This document shows, piece after piece, positions 11,346-22,529 of a stretch of DNA of 64,000 nucleotides. The translations under genes were made by a program, and so were the position numbers. Position 1 is the first letter of the stretch; every line of letters begins with the position of its first letter. Origin of the DNA: Oreohelix idahoensis (lineage: Eukaryota; Mollusca; Gastropoda; Stylommatophora; Oreohelicidae). The DNA lies in NCBI GenBank assembly GCA_024509875.1, contig JAMPIV010019877.1:186001-250000 (forward strand), in the 5' to 3' direction. The notes under the pieces were generated by a model. That model worked only from the letters and a program-made list of their open reading frames with translations, searched no databases and had not been told where the DNA came from.

Positions 11346-12021
11346 GGCACCGCATTACTTAATAACAACACCAACTTTTGTGCTGCGGTCATCGGACTGT
11401 ACGGGCATGAGTATGCGACAGCCGAGAGAACTGTAGACGTGGTGGTGGTCGGGAGAGAGGGGAAAGATAGGACGGAAATATAACTTCGTCGAGGTCAGTC
11501 ATTGTTGCTCTAAACTCACACTGGGAGTCAAAAACTGCGAGCGAAAACGAAATAAATACGCTCGTCTGGGCGCTAGCCAGACACTATTGCGTAATTATGA
11601 TGTTACGTCTCCGCTTGCCCGTCAAAATTTGCTTGGGATTTTTTTCAAGAATCTCATCCTGCAAACTACGGTAGCAGGTAGACGCCAGACTAGCGGGCAC
11701 CGCAAAGTATAACCACTCCCCTTGAAATTCGTTGAAGAATGTTTGTTCTCGGAAACGGTCCGTAAAAACAAAGACTTGCGTGCAGTATAGTATGATCAGG
11801 CCTTTAGTTTGCATCAGGTGGCACATTCTTACCTTCAATGTCTAAAAACTTTCGTTTTGAAGGGTTGTGAAAACGGGTATAGCTTTAAAAGAATTATATG
11901 CTTCTATTTAATTAAAAATTCAATTTTTTTTTAAAATGAGATCATATACTGTACAGTATTTTAATTCACTCATCGTGCCATTGAAAATCGTTCCACGTGC
12001 CACGCTTGGCACGCGTGCCGT
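11346..12021. other. Non-coding 5' part of the hAT element
   Basis: No protein match was seen. This stretch would hold the element's promoter (minus strand) and subterminal transposase-binding sites; no repeated motif was clear enough to list. Confidence 0.4.
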
Positions 12022-12037
12022 AGTTTGCCGACCCCTG

Positions 12038-12045
12038 GTATAAAT
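12038..12045. repeat. hAT target-site duplication, right copy
   Basis: GTATAAAT, identical to 9058-9065. Confidence 0.93.
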
Positions 12046-13475
12046 AAACACAATTATGGCAAAACAACCTATAGTAAATGCATATCTAAATCAAAGAACA
12101 AATAGCTAGATACCATCTAAAAATAGCATAATATGCGAGATAACCAAGTTAATAAACTTATGCAGTACAAATGATGAACTTATTATAGGCATCAAAATTA
12201 ATAATACCTCTATACATAGTTACCCCTGGCGCACAATCAAGCGCTGGGTAAAGAAAAAATACATCACAATGTCAGAAAAGACACCCTTTTTTTTAAATGT
12301 ACAATACCGAAATGTATCATAACGATAATTTAAGTTTAAATAGCCTTATCACTATAATTGTTACATATTCAACGATTATCCAAAACACAGTCATATAATA
12401 ATAATATGGTCATGACATGGTGCATGAAAAGGAAATAATACAATGTCTTAAATTAAACATATACTATAAATATCAATAGTTGCAGTGATGTTGAAAACTC
12501 TTGTGAGCATGCAGATACAACATCGTCTAGTGTGGCGTCAAAATTCAGACTGACTTCACTGGAACAGGAAAAGTGGCGCAAGGCGACATATAGAACATGT
12601 TGAAAAGAAACAGCTTAATCACGTAACATAGCAACTCTGATTCTCATGGGAAGGCCGTTGCTGTGAAAAAAAATGCATGAAAATTTCTATTTTAATAACG
12701 GTAAGATTTTATAAAAGGCAACAATTAACTTTAAATTTAACCTATCAAATGTGGCTGTGTAAACTTCTGACCCCTGTGGTATGTTAATCAAACCTTCCTC
12801 CGTTACAGAAGAAAAGGTAACACAGAAAGTAGAATAGACTAAACCAGAATCCTGAATTAAACAGGGTCATAAAAGTATCTGAAAAAAAAGCAGCATGTAA
12901 TGATGTAGAGAAAAGTCGCGAATATACAAATGATACTAACGTCATGTTGAGTGTAATGATGACCAAGAGTGTAATTATGGCTGACAATCTGAGATTTTGC
13001 TCAAGACAAATGAAAAGGCAGTTGACAAATGCGTACATCTCAAAGGCTGAACTGAAGTCATAGCCTGTGTACCGGGCAAAGAAAAAAACAAGAAGCATAC
13101 AATAAAGATGCAAAAACAGACAGTAGTAAACTTGGACCTACGTCGAAGTTTAAAAGAAAAGCAGTAAGTACGACAAAAAGTCGTAAAAGACGAAGATACT
13201 GAGCTAACCGGCACAGTAAGAAAAGTAAAGAAACTCATAAGGTATAGATATGTACTAGCAATATTTTCGTACATGTAGCAAAGAAAACACTAGTCATTGC
13301 GGCAAAGAAGTTGCAGTAAATGTGACTGGATGAAGATTCAGTCGTAGCGATAAAGTTAGTGTGTGTGTCAGACAAAACCGAAGGATCTTCCTCTATAATG
13401 GTACTTACAAAAGAATCAAAGTCAGAATAACAACGTACTGAGGTATGTCAAACTGGGCCAAAAGAATCACTAAAA
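12046..13475. other. Region where pol would be expected; none recognised
   Basis: It lies downstream (minus strand) of the protease. No RT, RNase H or integrase motif was found in any frame. Small minus-strand frames at 12784-13274 are hydrophobic and full of Phe, Ser and Leu, which fits chance reading of AT-rich sequence. The element therefore appears to have lost pol. Confidence 0.5.
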
Positions 13476-14405
13476 TTAGTATGATGAACAATCGATATCA
13501 TCAATACTACAAGATTGCACGAGATTAGCAGAATGTATCATGTTAGCAGAATGTACCTGGTGAAAAGATTTTGGCATAGTTGTTAGTGTGGAAGCAGTAA
13601 GGTTATGTTCCCGTTCTTCCCAAGCAGCAATTTGTACCGGCGTACACACCTTTATACCATGTATCTGTCCTACAGTAAAGTCAGCGATCGGCGCTCTGAG
13701 CATACATCCGTGTATATAACCAGTGAAAAACGGTGTGGCAATGTGGACTATGGCAGTCGGAAATGTCTCGACTGTCCCACCAAATGTCACACATTTCACC
13801 ATTTTACCCGTTGCGCAAGATGGATGAACTAGAGACTGTCTAATCCCAACAGTTGTGCATCCCGAATCAAAAAGTACTGAGACAGGATTATCATTCACAA
13901 ATCCCTTGTGTAGGGTAAGAGACCCTCTTCCGTCATGCGCAGCTAAGGCAGGAAGAGTGGGTAGAGGATGACCGCAACTCAAGGTAGTTATTGCTGTAGG
14001 CTGGAACAAAGTTGTGCACTCAGGGCACTGAGATGCCCTCTCGAAATCGAAAGCAGAGCAAGCAGTAGCATTAGAGACACTATTATTATTGTTACCTTGA
14101 TTACCAATAACTTGGGGCTCCTGTTGAGCAGAGTTAGCATGGCGATGCGATCTATCATTTGGAGATCTACCGTCATATCGAGATCTATCACAATTATTAT
14201 CTCTACTGGGACCATTGCTATTTCCTCTATTGAGACGATTGTTCTGATTTGAATCCCAGTTAGCATAGTTGCGATTACTATTTCCCCTTGAATCAAAATA
14301 TCTATTAGATGGATTTCGTTGCCTTCGAGAAAAATTACTGAAAGGTTGATAATCCCTGGTGTAGTTATCCCTTCTATAATTTACAGAATTGTCGAACCAA
14401 AATGT
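13476..14405 (-). CDS. Retroelement gag end plus aspartic protease
   Basis: One frame is open for about 310 codons. Its first part is Asn/Arg-rich (YRRDNYTRDYQPF, SRDNNCDRSRYDG), like a nucleocapsid tail, followed by a CPEC...CGH cluster near 13985-14020. The second part is a retropepsin-like protease: SVLFDSGCTTVGIRQSLV holds the catalytic DSG, and ADFTVGQIHGIKV matches the flap-to-end segment of Ty3/gypsy proteases. It would process the element's own polyprotein. It overlaps the gag frame by about 25 bases in another frame, consistent with a ribosomal frameshift or a one-base indel. No pol follows. Confidence 0.75.
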   Translation of the reverse strand, partial: TFWFDNSVNYRRDNYTRDYQPFSNFSRRQRNPSNRYFDSRGNSNRNYANWDSNQNNRLNRGNSNGPSRDNNCDRSRYDGRSPNDRSHRHANSAQQEPQVIGNQGNNNNSVSNATACSAFDFERASQCPECTTLFQPTAITTLSCGHPLPTLPALAAHDGRGSLTLHKGFVNDNPVSVLFDSGCTTVGIRQSLVHPSCATGKMVKCVTFGGTVETFPTAIVHIATPFFTGYIHGCMLRAPIADFTVGQIHGIKVCTPVQIAAWEEREHNLTASTLTTMPKSFHQVHSANMIHSANLVQSCSIDDIDCSSY

Positions 14406-15694
14406 TGAGGTCCGTTAAATTGTCTCCAATTTCTCGGAGAAGGAAAACTACTACGTGATGGACCCCCTTGGTACTGTCTAAAATCACGATTATCTCTCCT
14501 ACCAAAATTGCTTGCATTTTTGCATGTGGGAATGTGCTTAACAGGTGCATCATACTGACTGTGCTGAGTATGATGAGTAACAGCATCGGCAAAACCACTG
14601 TGCACAGGAATGATTGAATCCTTATAGTTACGAACATAATGGATGTTATTTTGGGAACGAGTACTAATAGTTTTGTTCCCTATTACGAATTTATCAGAAA
14701 TTTGAACAGTCGATGCACGGTTTGTCTGTGGAGCCTTGACATGACATTTATCAAAGTTTTTACCGTGATCTAAAGGACTGACTGTTACAATAGGATTACT
14801 TTTGTTGGCCTGACGCCAAGAATCACTCCTATTAGAGATAGTATCGTTATTACGTGGGAAATTGTATTTGTCACGAAAAGATTTGTTTACACCATGTTTA
14901 ATGTTATAGTTAGCATTGAGGTCATATGGCTGACTCTTTGCATATGTGAAGTGTTGATCATCAACTTTATGTCTAACACTGTCAACCTTGACAGTAGACA
15001 ACACTTTGTTGTTTAAGAGAATATCTAATAGGCCATCAACTCTGTTACGAAGTTTTTTAATTTCTACTTCTGTACCAGCTTTTTCTTTAGCAAGAGATTT
15101 CTTTATTTTCTCATTGGTTTTAACTTGAAGCCTGTTGTAATCTAACTTTCAGTCGTGTAACTGAGAAGAAAGAGTCTTCTCTTTAGCAATTATATCACTA
15201 AGATCTACTCTCAATTTTTCCTTCTGAGATGTAGTCTCCAATTTAAGGATCTTAATCTCTTGCTGGAGAGTTTGAATAGTTTCTAAAGCCTTAGCCCTCT
15301 TCTGTACAAGTTCAAGTTTGAGTGCTTCAATAGCACTATGATGACTATTCTTAAGCTCATCAACTTTCTCGGGAAATACAGTATTCTTCTCTTTAAGTTG
15401 GCGACTGAGATCTGTATTATCACTCACTAGAGCAAGAAGCTCTTCTGTATTCGACTCCTCACGTTTCTTGGCCTCAACTTTTAATTCCTCATAGTCCATT
15501 TTGACTTGTTTTATCTCACTGGTAAAAGCATTTTCGTTACAACGTTGTTCGTATTGTAATAAGCTCATCTCATCTTCTAGCTCCTTTTCATTCGCTACCT
15601 TTATTCTCTCCAGCTCCATAGATAATACCTTTTGCTCATGGAGTCTAACGTTTTCTTCAGCTTGCAACTGAAGTTTTCTTTCTTCCATTTGCAT
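14381..15694 (-). pseudogene. Retroelement gag-like coiled-coil protein with internal stop
   Basis: The frame spans 438 codons, interrupted by one in-frame TGA at 15149-15151. Residues 1-181 are almost entirely heptad-rich and charged (MQMEERKLQLQAEENVRLHE onward), predicting a long coiled coil. The part after the stop is polar, rich in Asn, Ser, Arg and Gly, ending in RDFRQYQGGPSRSSF, as in nucleic-acid-binding gag tails. No CCHC knuckle is seen in this frame. Position directly before the protease supports a gag assignment. The single TGA may be a disabling mutation or a readthrough site. Confidence 0.6.
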
Positions 15695-16848
15695 ATTTTA
15701 TAAGATATGTCCCTTATGTAAGTATACTGGAGAAACTCACTTTATCCCAACTCAGTGGGTAGCAAGTCCTTGCTTAAGAACTTGTATAATTACCTTTCCA
15801 ACTATTAATAATGTTATTAATCACTTACAAAATATGCATCCAAATATTATCCGATTATTAGAAAAATAGACAATGTAAACAACAGTGACAAAGACAAGAT
15901 ATAAAAAAAACAAATGACCTCGTTCGCAGAATCAACTAATCAATAAAGCAAACTAAAGAAAAAATATTGCAAAAAATGCAATAACACTGCGAAAAGCGTG
16001 ACAAGACAAGCACCAGCACAGTGTATAAACAAAAAATTTGTATATAAATAAACGATAGAAAGGAGAGGGAGACACCTACAAACAAATTAATCAAAAAACT
16101 AAGGAACAGAGAAAATACTACGACCACAACAATGAAACGTTTCGTCACACCTAAACAGAGATGTCACGGATTACCAAACACAGTGGACTAAACTGCTTCA
16201 GCAAAACACGCGCTGGAAAATTTCCACTGCGGGAAATCCGTAAGAATGTCCCTACAGAACGCTTTCGTAGGCCCTGGGTTAACTGGGATATATCCTAACG
16301 AAAGTCACAACCCAACCAAACCCGCGTAAACATGAAACATCGAACATAGAACACTCAAGATAATAAATAGCGCAAGCTCTGAGGAAGACTCGATAACATA
16401 TAACAGTGGTACAGTTTACAGACGAAACAACCACTTATCTTCAAAAGAAAAAACTCCCGGCCTCCGCAACAACAACAAAGATGGACATCAGGTATCACAC
16501 TAAAGCAGAACGTTGATGGCCACAGGATCTCCTGGCTTCTCAGGTCCTTGATACTGGATGACGTCTATTTGAAACTTGCATAGGTAATATTCTTCTGTAG
16601 AATTCTCCATCTGTAGTTGGTACAGCACCCCATGAAACTGGCTCACCATAAATATATTACGGATACGTAAGTGGTGTGATAAGACAATGTTAATATTACG
16701 GCTGATGAAGGCAAGCAGCTTGTGGTCGGGCTTACGGATGGCCGACAGGTGTGTTAATATGTATAGCTGTAAGTGCGAATGTCGTAAGTAGGTTCTGGCA
16801 TACCTGTAAACACCTTTATCACACACAACTGTAACGTCATAATAATAA
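15695..16848. other. Presumed leader between 5' LTR and gag
   Basis: No convincing protein was found. A 121-codon minus-strand frame at 16500-16865 starts inside the repeat and has no recognisable domain. No clear tRNA primer-binding site was identified after the repeat edge. Confidence 0.4.
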
Positions 16849-17315
16849 TGGCCGGTACAATCCATGGCCTCAAAAGAATAAATCTTGGAAGGAAACTCTT
16901 CCCTTCACTTTCAAAAAATATATTCCCCTCGATAATAATTTCTGGACACACTAACGAGATGGAACAACCATCTCGAAGCCCTGCCAGGAACGTACTGTCA
17001 CGAGATTACCGCTTCTCAGAACAGCTCAGTAAAAATTGCTCATGCGCGAACTAACCGCGTGAGACTATCGCTCAGCTCACCCGTCTCTTTCCCCAAACTA
17101 TCACTAAGAACTTTCGAAAACTTTCTTTATCTTATTTTTTAAAATTAAACTAACAACTACTCAGTTGAGCTATGTTCAAAAATTACAGAGCACAAAGCCC
17201 CCAACTAAAAAATCATCTCATCACCAAAGCGTGCTAACTAACGTGTGTACACAAATCCGACCCATACACACAAATCTTTAACACCTAACTCCCATTAATA
17301 AAACATGACTTAACA
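16849..17315 (-). repeat. LTR-like direct repeat, copy B
   Basis: 467 bp, the partner of 8217-8683, and the 5' LTR if the element is minus-oriented. Its outer edge (minus strand TGTTAAGTCATG) cuts into a LINE RT frame, so the element inserted into an older LINE. Its distal part is included in the 319-bp tandem duplication. Confidence 0.6.
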
Positions 17316-17785
17316 GTCATGTCTTCATAGGTCTTCTTTATTAAGTTAATGATCTTCATGGGAACTCCATAATGCCGCATCAATTTCCAACGCAATTCTC
17401 TGTCTAAACTGTCAAACGCCCTTCCATAGTCCACGAATCCGATGTATAGCGGTGAAATCCATTCCAGACTAACAACTACTCAGTTGAGCTATGTTCAAAA
17501 ATTACAGAACACAAAGCCCCCAACTAAAAAATCATCTCATCACCAAAGCGTGCTAACTAACGTGTGTACACAAATCCGACCCATACATACAAATCTTTAA
17601 CACCTAACTCCCCTTAATAAACATGACTTAACAGTCATGTCTTCATAGGTCTTCTTTATTAAGTTAATGACCTTCATGGGAACTCCATAATGCCTCATCA
17701 ATTTCCAAAGCGATTCTCTGTCTACACTGTCAAACGCCCTTCCATAGTCCACGAATCCGATGTATAGCGGTGAAATCCATTCCAG
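17149..17785. repeat. Tandem duplication of about 319 bp spanning an LTR/LINE junction
   Basis: Units 17149-17467 and 17468-17785 each contain the last 167 bp of the LTR-like repeat plus about 151 bp of LINE RT sequence. Both begin ACTAACAACTACTCAG and end CCATTCCAG. They differ by scattered substitutions and a one-base deletion, so the duplication happened after the LTR insertion. Confidence 0.92.
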
Positions 17786-19640
17786 ACTTTGTTCAACTGT
17801 TATTCTCAATGTGGCTATCTGGTCTGTACAGGATCTATTTTGTCGAAAACCTGCTTGTTCATCTCTCAGTTGCTTGTCTATGGACTCTTTAATCTCGCCA
17901 GGATGATTCTGTCTAATACCCTTGCTGGCACTGATAGTAACATTATTCCTCTATAACCTGTGCACTCCTGCAAATCTCCCCTCTTAGGCAACCTGACCAG
18001 ATAACCTTTCTTCCATTCTGCTGGTATTTATTCTCTCTCCCAGACTTTGTCAAGTAGTTTGTATAATATCTCTGTAGAGGTATCAATATCTGTTTTGATA
18101 GCCTCTGCTGGAATGCAATCTGGACCAGCTGCTTTTCCATCTTTCAGAAGCTTTATGGCTTTCTCTATTTCTTCTCTACTTGGTCGTTCACAGCTGATTT
18201 GTAGCTTCTCTTCTGCTAGCTGGATGTCTGGGGGATTACTTGGAGCTGGTCTATTGAGAAGTTCCTCAAAATGTTCTGTCCATCTCTTCATTTGTTCTTG
18301 TATGTTACTAAGCAATTTTCCATTCTTATCATTTATGAGGCCATTTGCTTGCTTATATTTCCTTGTTAGCTTCTTTGTGTTGTTGTACATATCCCTCATA
18401 TTTCCTTTGGCTGCAGCTTCCTCTGCTTCCCTTGCCAAATCATCAATATATTTCATCTTGTCTCTTTTGATGTTTCTTCTTACTTCTTTGTTTGCTTCTA
18501 TGTACACTTCATGAGCCTTGGCTTTGGAGCTTCTGGTTTTGCTTCTGTTTAAATCTGTTTTCTTGTTTTTCCTGTCTTCTATCTTACTAATGGTTTCTGT
18601 TGTTATCCATGCTTTGTGCTGATGTTCTCTTTTTCTCAGTACTTCTTCACATGTTTCGTTCCATATATTTTTTACTTGTTGCCAGTGGTCCTTCGTGTCT
18701 GTTTCATCTTCCAGCTGTTGGAGTACTTGGTATTTGTTGGATACTGTGATTGAAAATTTTTCTCTTATTTCCTGATTTCTTAGATATCCCACATTATACT
18801 GTTGTCTATAGCTATATACTGTTGTAAATTTCTTGAGTTTTAATTTTGTTTTAGCCAACAGAAGATGGTGGTCTGATACAAAATCTGCTCCTCTACATAC
18901 GTTCACATCATGCAATGATGACCTAAACTTCTTTCTTATGCATATGTGATCAATCTGATTCTCAGTTCTGTGGTCTGGTGATTTCCATGTTGCTTTATGT
19001 ATTTTTTTATGTGAAAATATGCTTCCTCTTATAACTAGTTGATTTGAAGCACAGAAGTTTGCTAATAGTTCCCCATTCTCGTTCATCATACCTAATCCAT
19101 GCTTTCCCATTATTTCTTCAAAGCCAGTGTTGTCTGTTCCTATTTTCGCATTTAGTTCCCCCATCAAAATTGTGATGTCCTTTCTTATTGTCCAAGACAC
19201 TTTGTAGTCTAATGTAAAAGTCTTCTTTCACAGATTCTTCTTTATCGATTGTTGGTGCATAACACTGAATGATGTTTATATTTACTTTATTTTTGGCTGA
19301 TTTAAACCTTGCTGTTATAATTCGGGGTCCCATTGCTTCCCATTCTATAAGTGCTTTCTGTGCTTCCTTGGACTGCATTGGAGCCACCCCTTCAATGTGG
19401 TGGGCTCTTTCCTCCTCGTGTCCTGAGGACAACACCATTTTTCCTGTGATCAATCTCCTCTTCTCTATGCCTTTCCACCGTGTCTCGCAGAGACCCAGGA
19501 TATCAATCCTGTAATTTACATTTCTGCTGCTACCTGTGCAGTTTTCCCTTGTTCACACAGAGTGCGAACATTCCAGGTGCCAATCCTGGAGATTTTCCTT
19601 AGACGAAAAAAGGTTAGTCGGCAACCCATACTCCTTTCGG
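17634..19640 (-). pseudogene. LINE with endonuclease and partial reverse transcriptase
   Basis: On the minus strand the order is an APE-type endonuclease (INIIQCYAPTIDKEES, then ITILMGELNAKIGTDNTGF, then SDHHLLLAK), a charged linker (18300-18700), then the start of RT (PSREEIEKAIKLLKDGKAAG; LQECTGYRGIMLLSVPARV; motif A GFVDYGRAFDSVDRESLW with its Asp). The frame shifts near 19150 and near 18030. It resembles animal RTE/CR1-group LINEs often mislabelled craniofacial development protein 2. It ends at the LTR-like repeat before motifs B and C, so the RT is split and inactive. Confidence 0.85.
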
Positions 19641-19769
19641 CTTTCTCTAGGTTGCTTCATGCGCCTCCTTTCGAGAGGACATTCTTCTGTCTTGGGAAGC
19701 TGAGTTGATTTATATTCTTTATTTGACTTGTCCCTGTTTGTTAAAGTTTTTGCGGTAAAAAGTTTTTTT

Positions 19770-20360
19770 ACGGGATGGGGTAACCAGAAGTAATATAGAC
19801 AAAGTTGGAGGGACAGACAGTGAGATCAAAATAAGAATACAAAAAGCAAGAGGAGCTTTCATTGCATTTGGAAGCATATGGAGAACAAGAGAAATCAGGT
19901 CCAACACGAAGATAATAATCTTCAACTCAAATGTGAAGTCAGTCCTATTGTATGGCTCTGAGACATGGAGAACAACAAAAACAACAACCAACAAGCTACA
20001 GACTTTTATAAACGGGTGCTTGTGTAGAATAGAAGGACTGAAATGGTATGACAAAGTCACAAATGTGGAACTGATGACAAGAACCAGACAAGTGCCAGTG
20101 GAACAAGAGTTGAGAAGAAGGCGCTGGCGATGGATAGGACACACATTGAGGAACCTGTTGATAGCATTACAAGCAGTCCTTGTTCTGGAATCCACAGGGA
20201 CAGAGAGGCAGAGGTAGACCAAAAAACACATGGAGAAGAGAACTGGAAACAGAGGTGAAAATGATGAGGAAAACATGGAAAGAACTTAAGCGGATGGCAC
20301 AGGACAGGAAGACTTGGCATGTGTTTGTTGAAGGCCTGTGCTCCTTGGGGAGCTAAAGGG
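19770..20360 (+). pseudogene. LINE reverse transcriptase C-terminal fragment
   Basis: Plus-strand frames encode IRIQKARGAFIAFGSIW, then SVLLYGSETWRTTKTTTNK, NGCLCRIEGLKW, ELRRRRWRWIGHTLRN, and finally a GRP-type and KNTWRRELE segment ending CSLGS. These are the RT thumb and C-terminal tail of the same kind of LINE as on the minus strand next door, but in opposite orientation. A frameshift lies near 20215. Confidence 0.85.
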
Positions 20361-20399
20361 TATTGAATTGATTGAAACAGTACACTGCATTTATCTATT

Positions 20400-22024
20400 T
20401 TTATTATAGATTTATCTTTTGTGCCTTCATTTCTGCAGAAATTTCTATCAAAATCAATGTTCTCAACAGCTTCTCTATCATTACTAAGAAGCGCCAGATT
20501 ACGCAGACGTTCCTGTCCCATAGACGCTGGTAAATACGAAATAATCAGCTTTATGTCACTAAAAGAACGCTCACAACTGGCTACTGAAGTTGAAATCGTT
20601 AGCAGAATTTACAGTGCTACGCGTAATTTTGAGAATACATCATTTCCGTAAGACACCACGAATGAAAGTAATTTGAAAGCAATTGTTGAACAGAATAATT
20701 TTCGCGATTCATCCAGAAGTCGCATATCTCCGACAACAGTTCCTTGCCATCAAAGTCTGTGTCATAATATCTTGTCTGAGCAATGCACTTACGGATTTCA
20801 TTAGCATTATCTGTTTTGAAAAGATTATCAATGTTCAGAAGAAATGTTAATTTGGTGTTTATATCTTTCAATCGACTGAAACGTATTGACATTTCCTGTT
20901 GTAGTCTGTCTACGGTGCACCTCATCACACGCGCAATCTCATCTTCTGCCATAAGTGTAAGGTCTTGTGCTACTTTACCTGTCATGAAGCTTTGCTGTTT
21001 TATTCGACCTTCCACTTTGATCCCCCATTTTCCATAAATGTGAGAGTCCAAATCAAGTGCTGCATCTTTAATGCCCATTGATGGATCTTGTAAACGTGTT
21101 TGTACGCGGTCAGTTTTCTCAAGACTTTGATGCCAGAAATAAAGCAGAGCTACAAGTATAAAATTAAATTTCAGACATCCTGAAAAAGACTGTATGCCTC
21201 GCTTCTTGTATTATGTATTTGGTGTGTATCTTCCAACAGCCTCTCCAGTAGATCTGCCAGTTCATCAAATCTTTTATAAATTACTTTAACATCGAACTCC
21301 AACGGGGTTCACATTCACGCTTAAATGTGATGCCCACACTACTTTTCATCTGATGTCACGTAAGAGTTGATGCAGAGAAAAATGAGTAAAGCTTATTTAT
21401 TGTCCAAAGAAACGTGATGACAATATGATCCTGTTTGTCAGCGTGTATTTCAACCAAATTTAAGCAAATGATTATCGTAATTAACAAACACTGCCCGATG
21501 ATGTCTAGCACACATCCTTTGCTGTATTCCCGATGTGGGTCCGGCCATCACAGAAACGTTATCATAACATTGTGATCTACAGTCAGCTAGAGACAAGTTG
21601 TCAGACTGCAGTTTTTCAAGTATGACATTTTCAAGTTTTGCTGCATCTTTAGCATGAAGTTCAATAAAGCCAAGGAACAACTCTCTGACGACCACCTTCT
21701 TGGTCTCAAAGTCAATGTCTACAAACCTGATTACTTTCGACATTTGACCCCGATGACCAAGGTCGGAAGCTGAATTCAGGATGATATTATATTACTTGTT
21801 TCTTTTATGTCACTAAGCAGCTTATTTTTGATTGCGGATGCAAGAAGACCGATGAATTCGTTCTGAAGTGTTGGAGAGACATAAGAAACAGAACTCTGAT
21901 TGTCTTTGGAATGCTGCAAGTGATTCGCTAAGACAGAATCAAATTGAGCCATAAGTCTGAGAAGAGCAAGAAAATGTCCACTGTTTGCTTCATCGCTGAC
22001 TGCAAGACGTTTTTTATTTACCAC
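20400..22024 (-). pseudogene. Degenerate ZMYM1-like hAT transposase
   Basis: Three separated minus-strand pieces follow the order of the ZMYM1/TTF-finger hAT family. At 22024-21776 is a DUF4371-like segment (SGHFLALLRLMAQFDSVL; VSPTLQNEFIGLLASAI). At 21743-21450 is the catalytic-core segment (VIRFVDIDFETKKVVVRELF; CRSQCYDNVSVMAGPTSGIQ). At 21078-20400 is the linker and C-terminal dimerisation tail (MGQERLRNLALLSNDREA). Several frames are used, with stops around 21100-21450. No terminal inverted repeats were identified. It is an old relic with no product. Confidence 0.75.
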
Positions 22025-22264
22025 TTAGTACCAGATTTTGGGAAACTAGGAACTTTATACGAGCCAGTAGCCATCTGTGTCCGTCAGTCTGAAGCTGTAC
22101 TTCAACTTCTGTATTAATTAACCTTCGTAGAAAATTCTCCTCTATGTTTTTTTTTCTATGTGGTAAAAGATAGTCTGTGACTTGGACCACTGGTGTTACC
22201 TAATCCTCTTCTTCTTCGTACACTCTCAGACTTCTACTTGAATATTTTCAAAGAAAGCAGTTGT
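22025..22264. other. No recognisable gene
   Basis: Short gap with a T-run near 22148 and a CTTCTT patch near 22207. It may belong to the upstream hAT relic. Confidence 0.4.
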
Positions 22265-22348
22265 CAGCTTTACCAGGAATGTTACTGGTGACGGCTTTAC
22301 CAGGAATGTTACTGGTGACGGCTTTACCAGGAATGTTACTGGTGACGG
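22265..22348. repeat. Minisatellite, 27 bp x 3
   Basis: Three identical head-to-tail copies of a 27-bp unit containing GCTTTACCAGGAATGTTACT. The repeat is frame-preserving (9 codons). Confidence 0.95.
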
Positions 22349-22349
22349 T

Positions 22350-22510
22350 CATGTGTGCTTTCTCTGTTCCACATACGAGTATGTTGGGCATCTTTGAAGT
22401 AAATGTTCAGCAGTCATTTTATCAGTGATACAGTTACACTCATCGGCAGTTCCTATTTTTAGCTTGTTGGATAGACGGTGTCTCATCTGTTGTGACCCGG
22501 GCGGAGTCTG
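22350..22510 (-). pseudogene. LINE C-terminal Cys/His tail fragment
   Basis: The minus-strand translation reads MRHRLSNKLKIGTADECNC followed by KMTAEHLLQRCPTYS, the C-terminal cysteine/histidine motif found after RNase H in jockey- and I-like LINEs. It is only about 50 residues long and isolated from any RT. Confidence 0.55.
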
Positions 22511-22529
22511 AAAATTACCACGTGTTCTA

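Larger units (their letters stand above)
9066..12037 (-). mobile_element. hAT DNA transposon, near-complete
   Basis: The 2972-bp element has 16-bp terminal inverted repeats (CAGGGGTCGGCAAACT at the left, its exact complement at 12022-12037) and a perfect 8-bp target duplication. It carries one minus-strand transposase gene of the BED-finger type that also gave rise to ZBED5, SCAND3 and GTF2IRD2-like vertebrate genes. The intact flanks suggest a fairly recent insertion. It sits inside the region bracketed by the LTR-like repeats, so it arrived after them. Confidence 0.95.

Noticed and set aside
12784..13274. Envelope or membrane protein gene of the LTR element
   Set aside because: The short hydrophobic frames overlap in two registers, lack domains and fit chance reading of AT-rich DNA.
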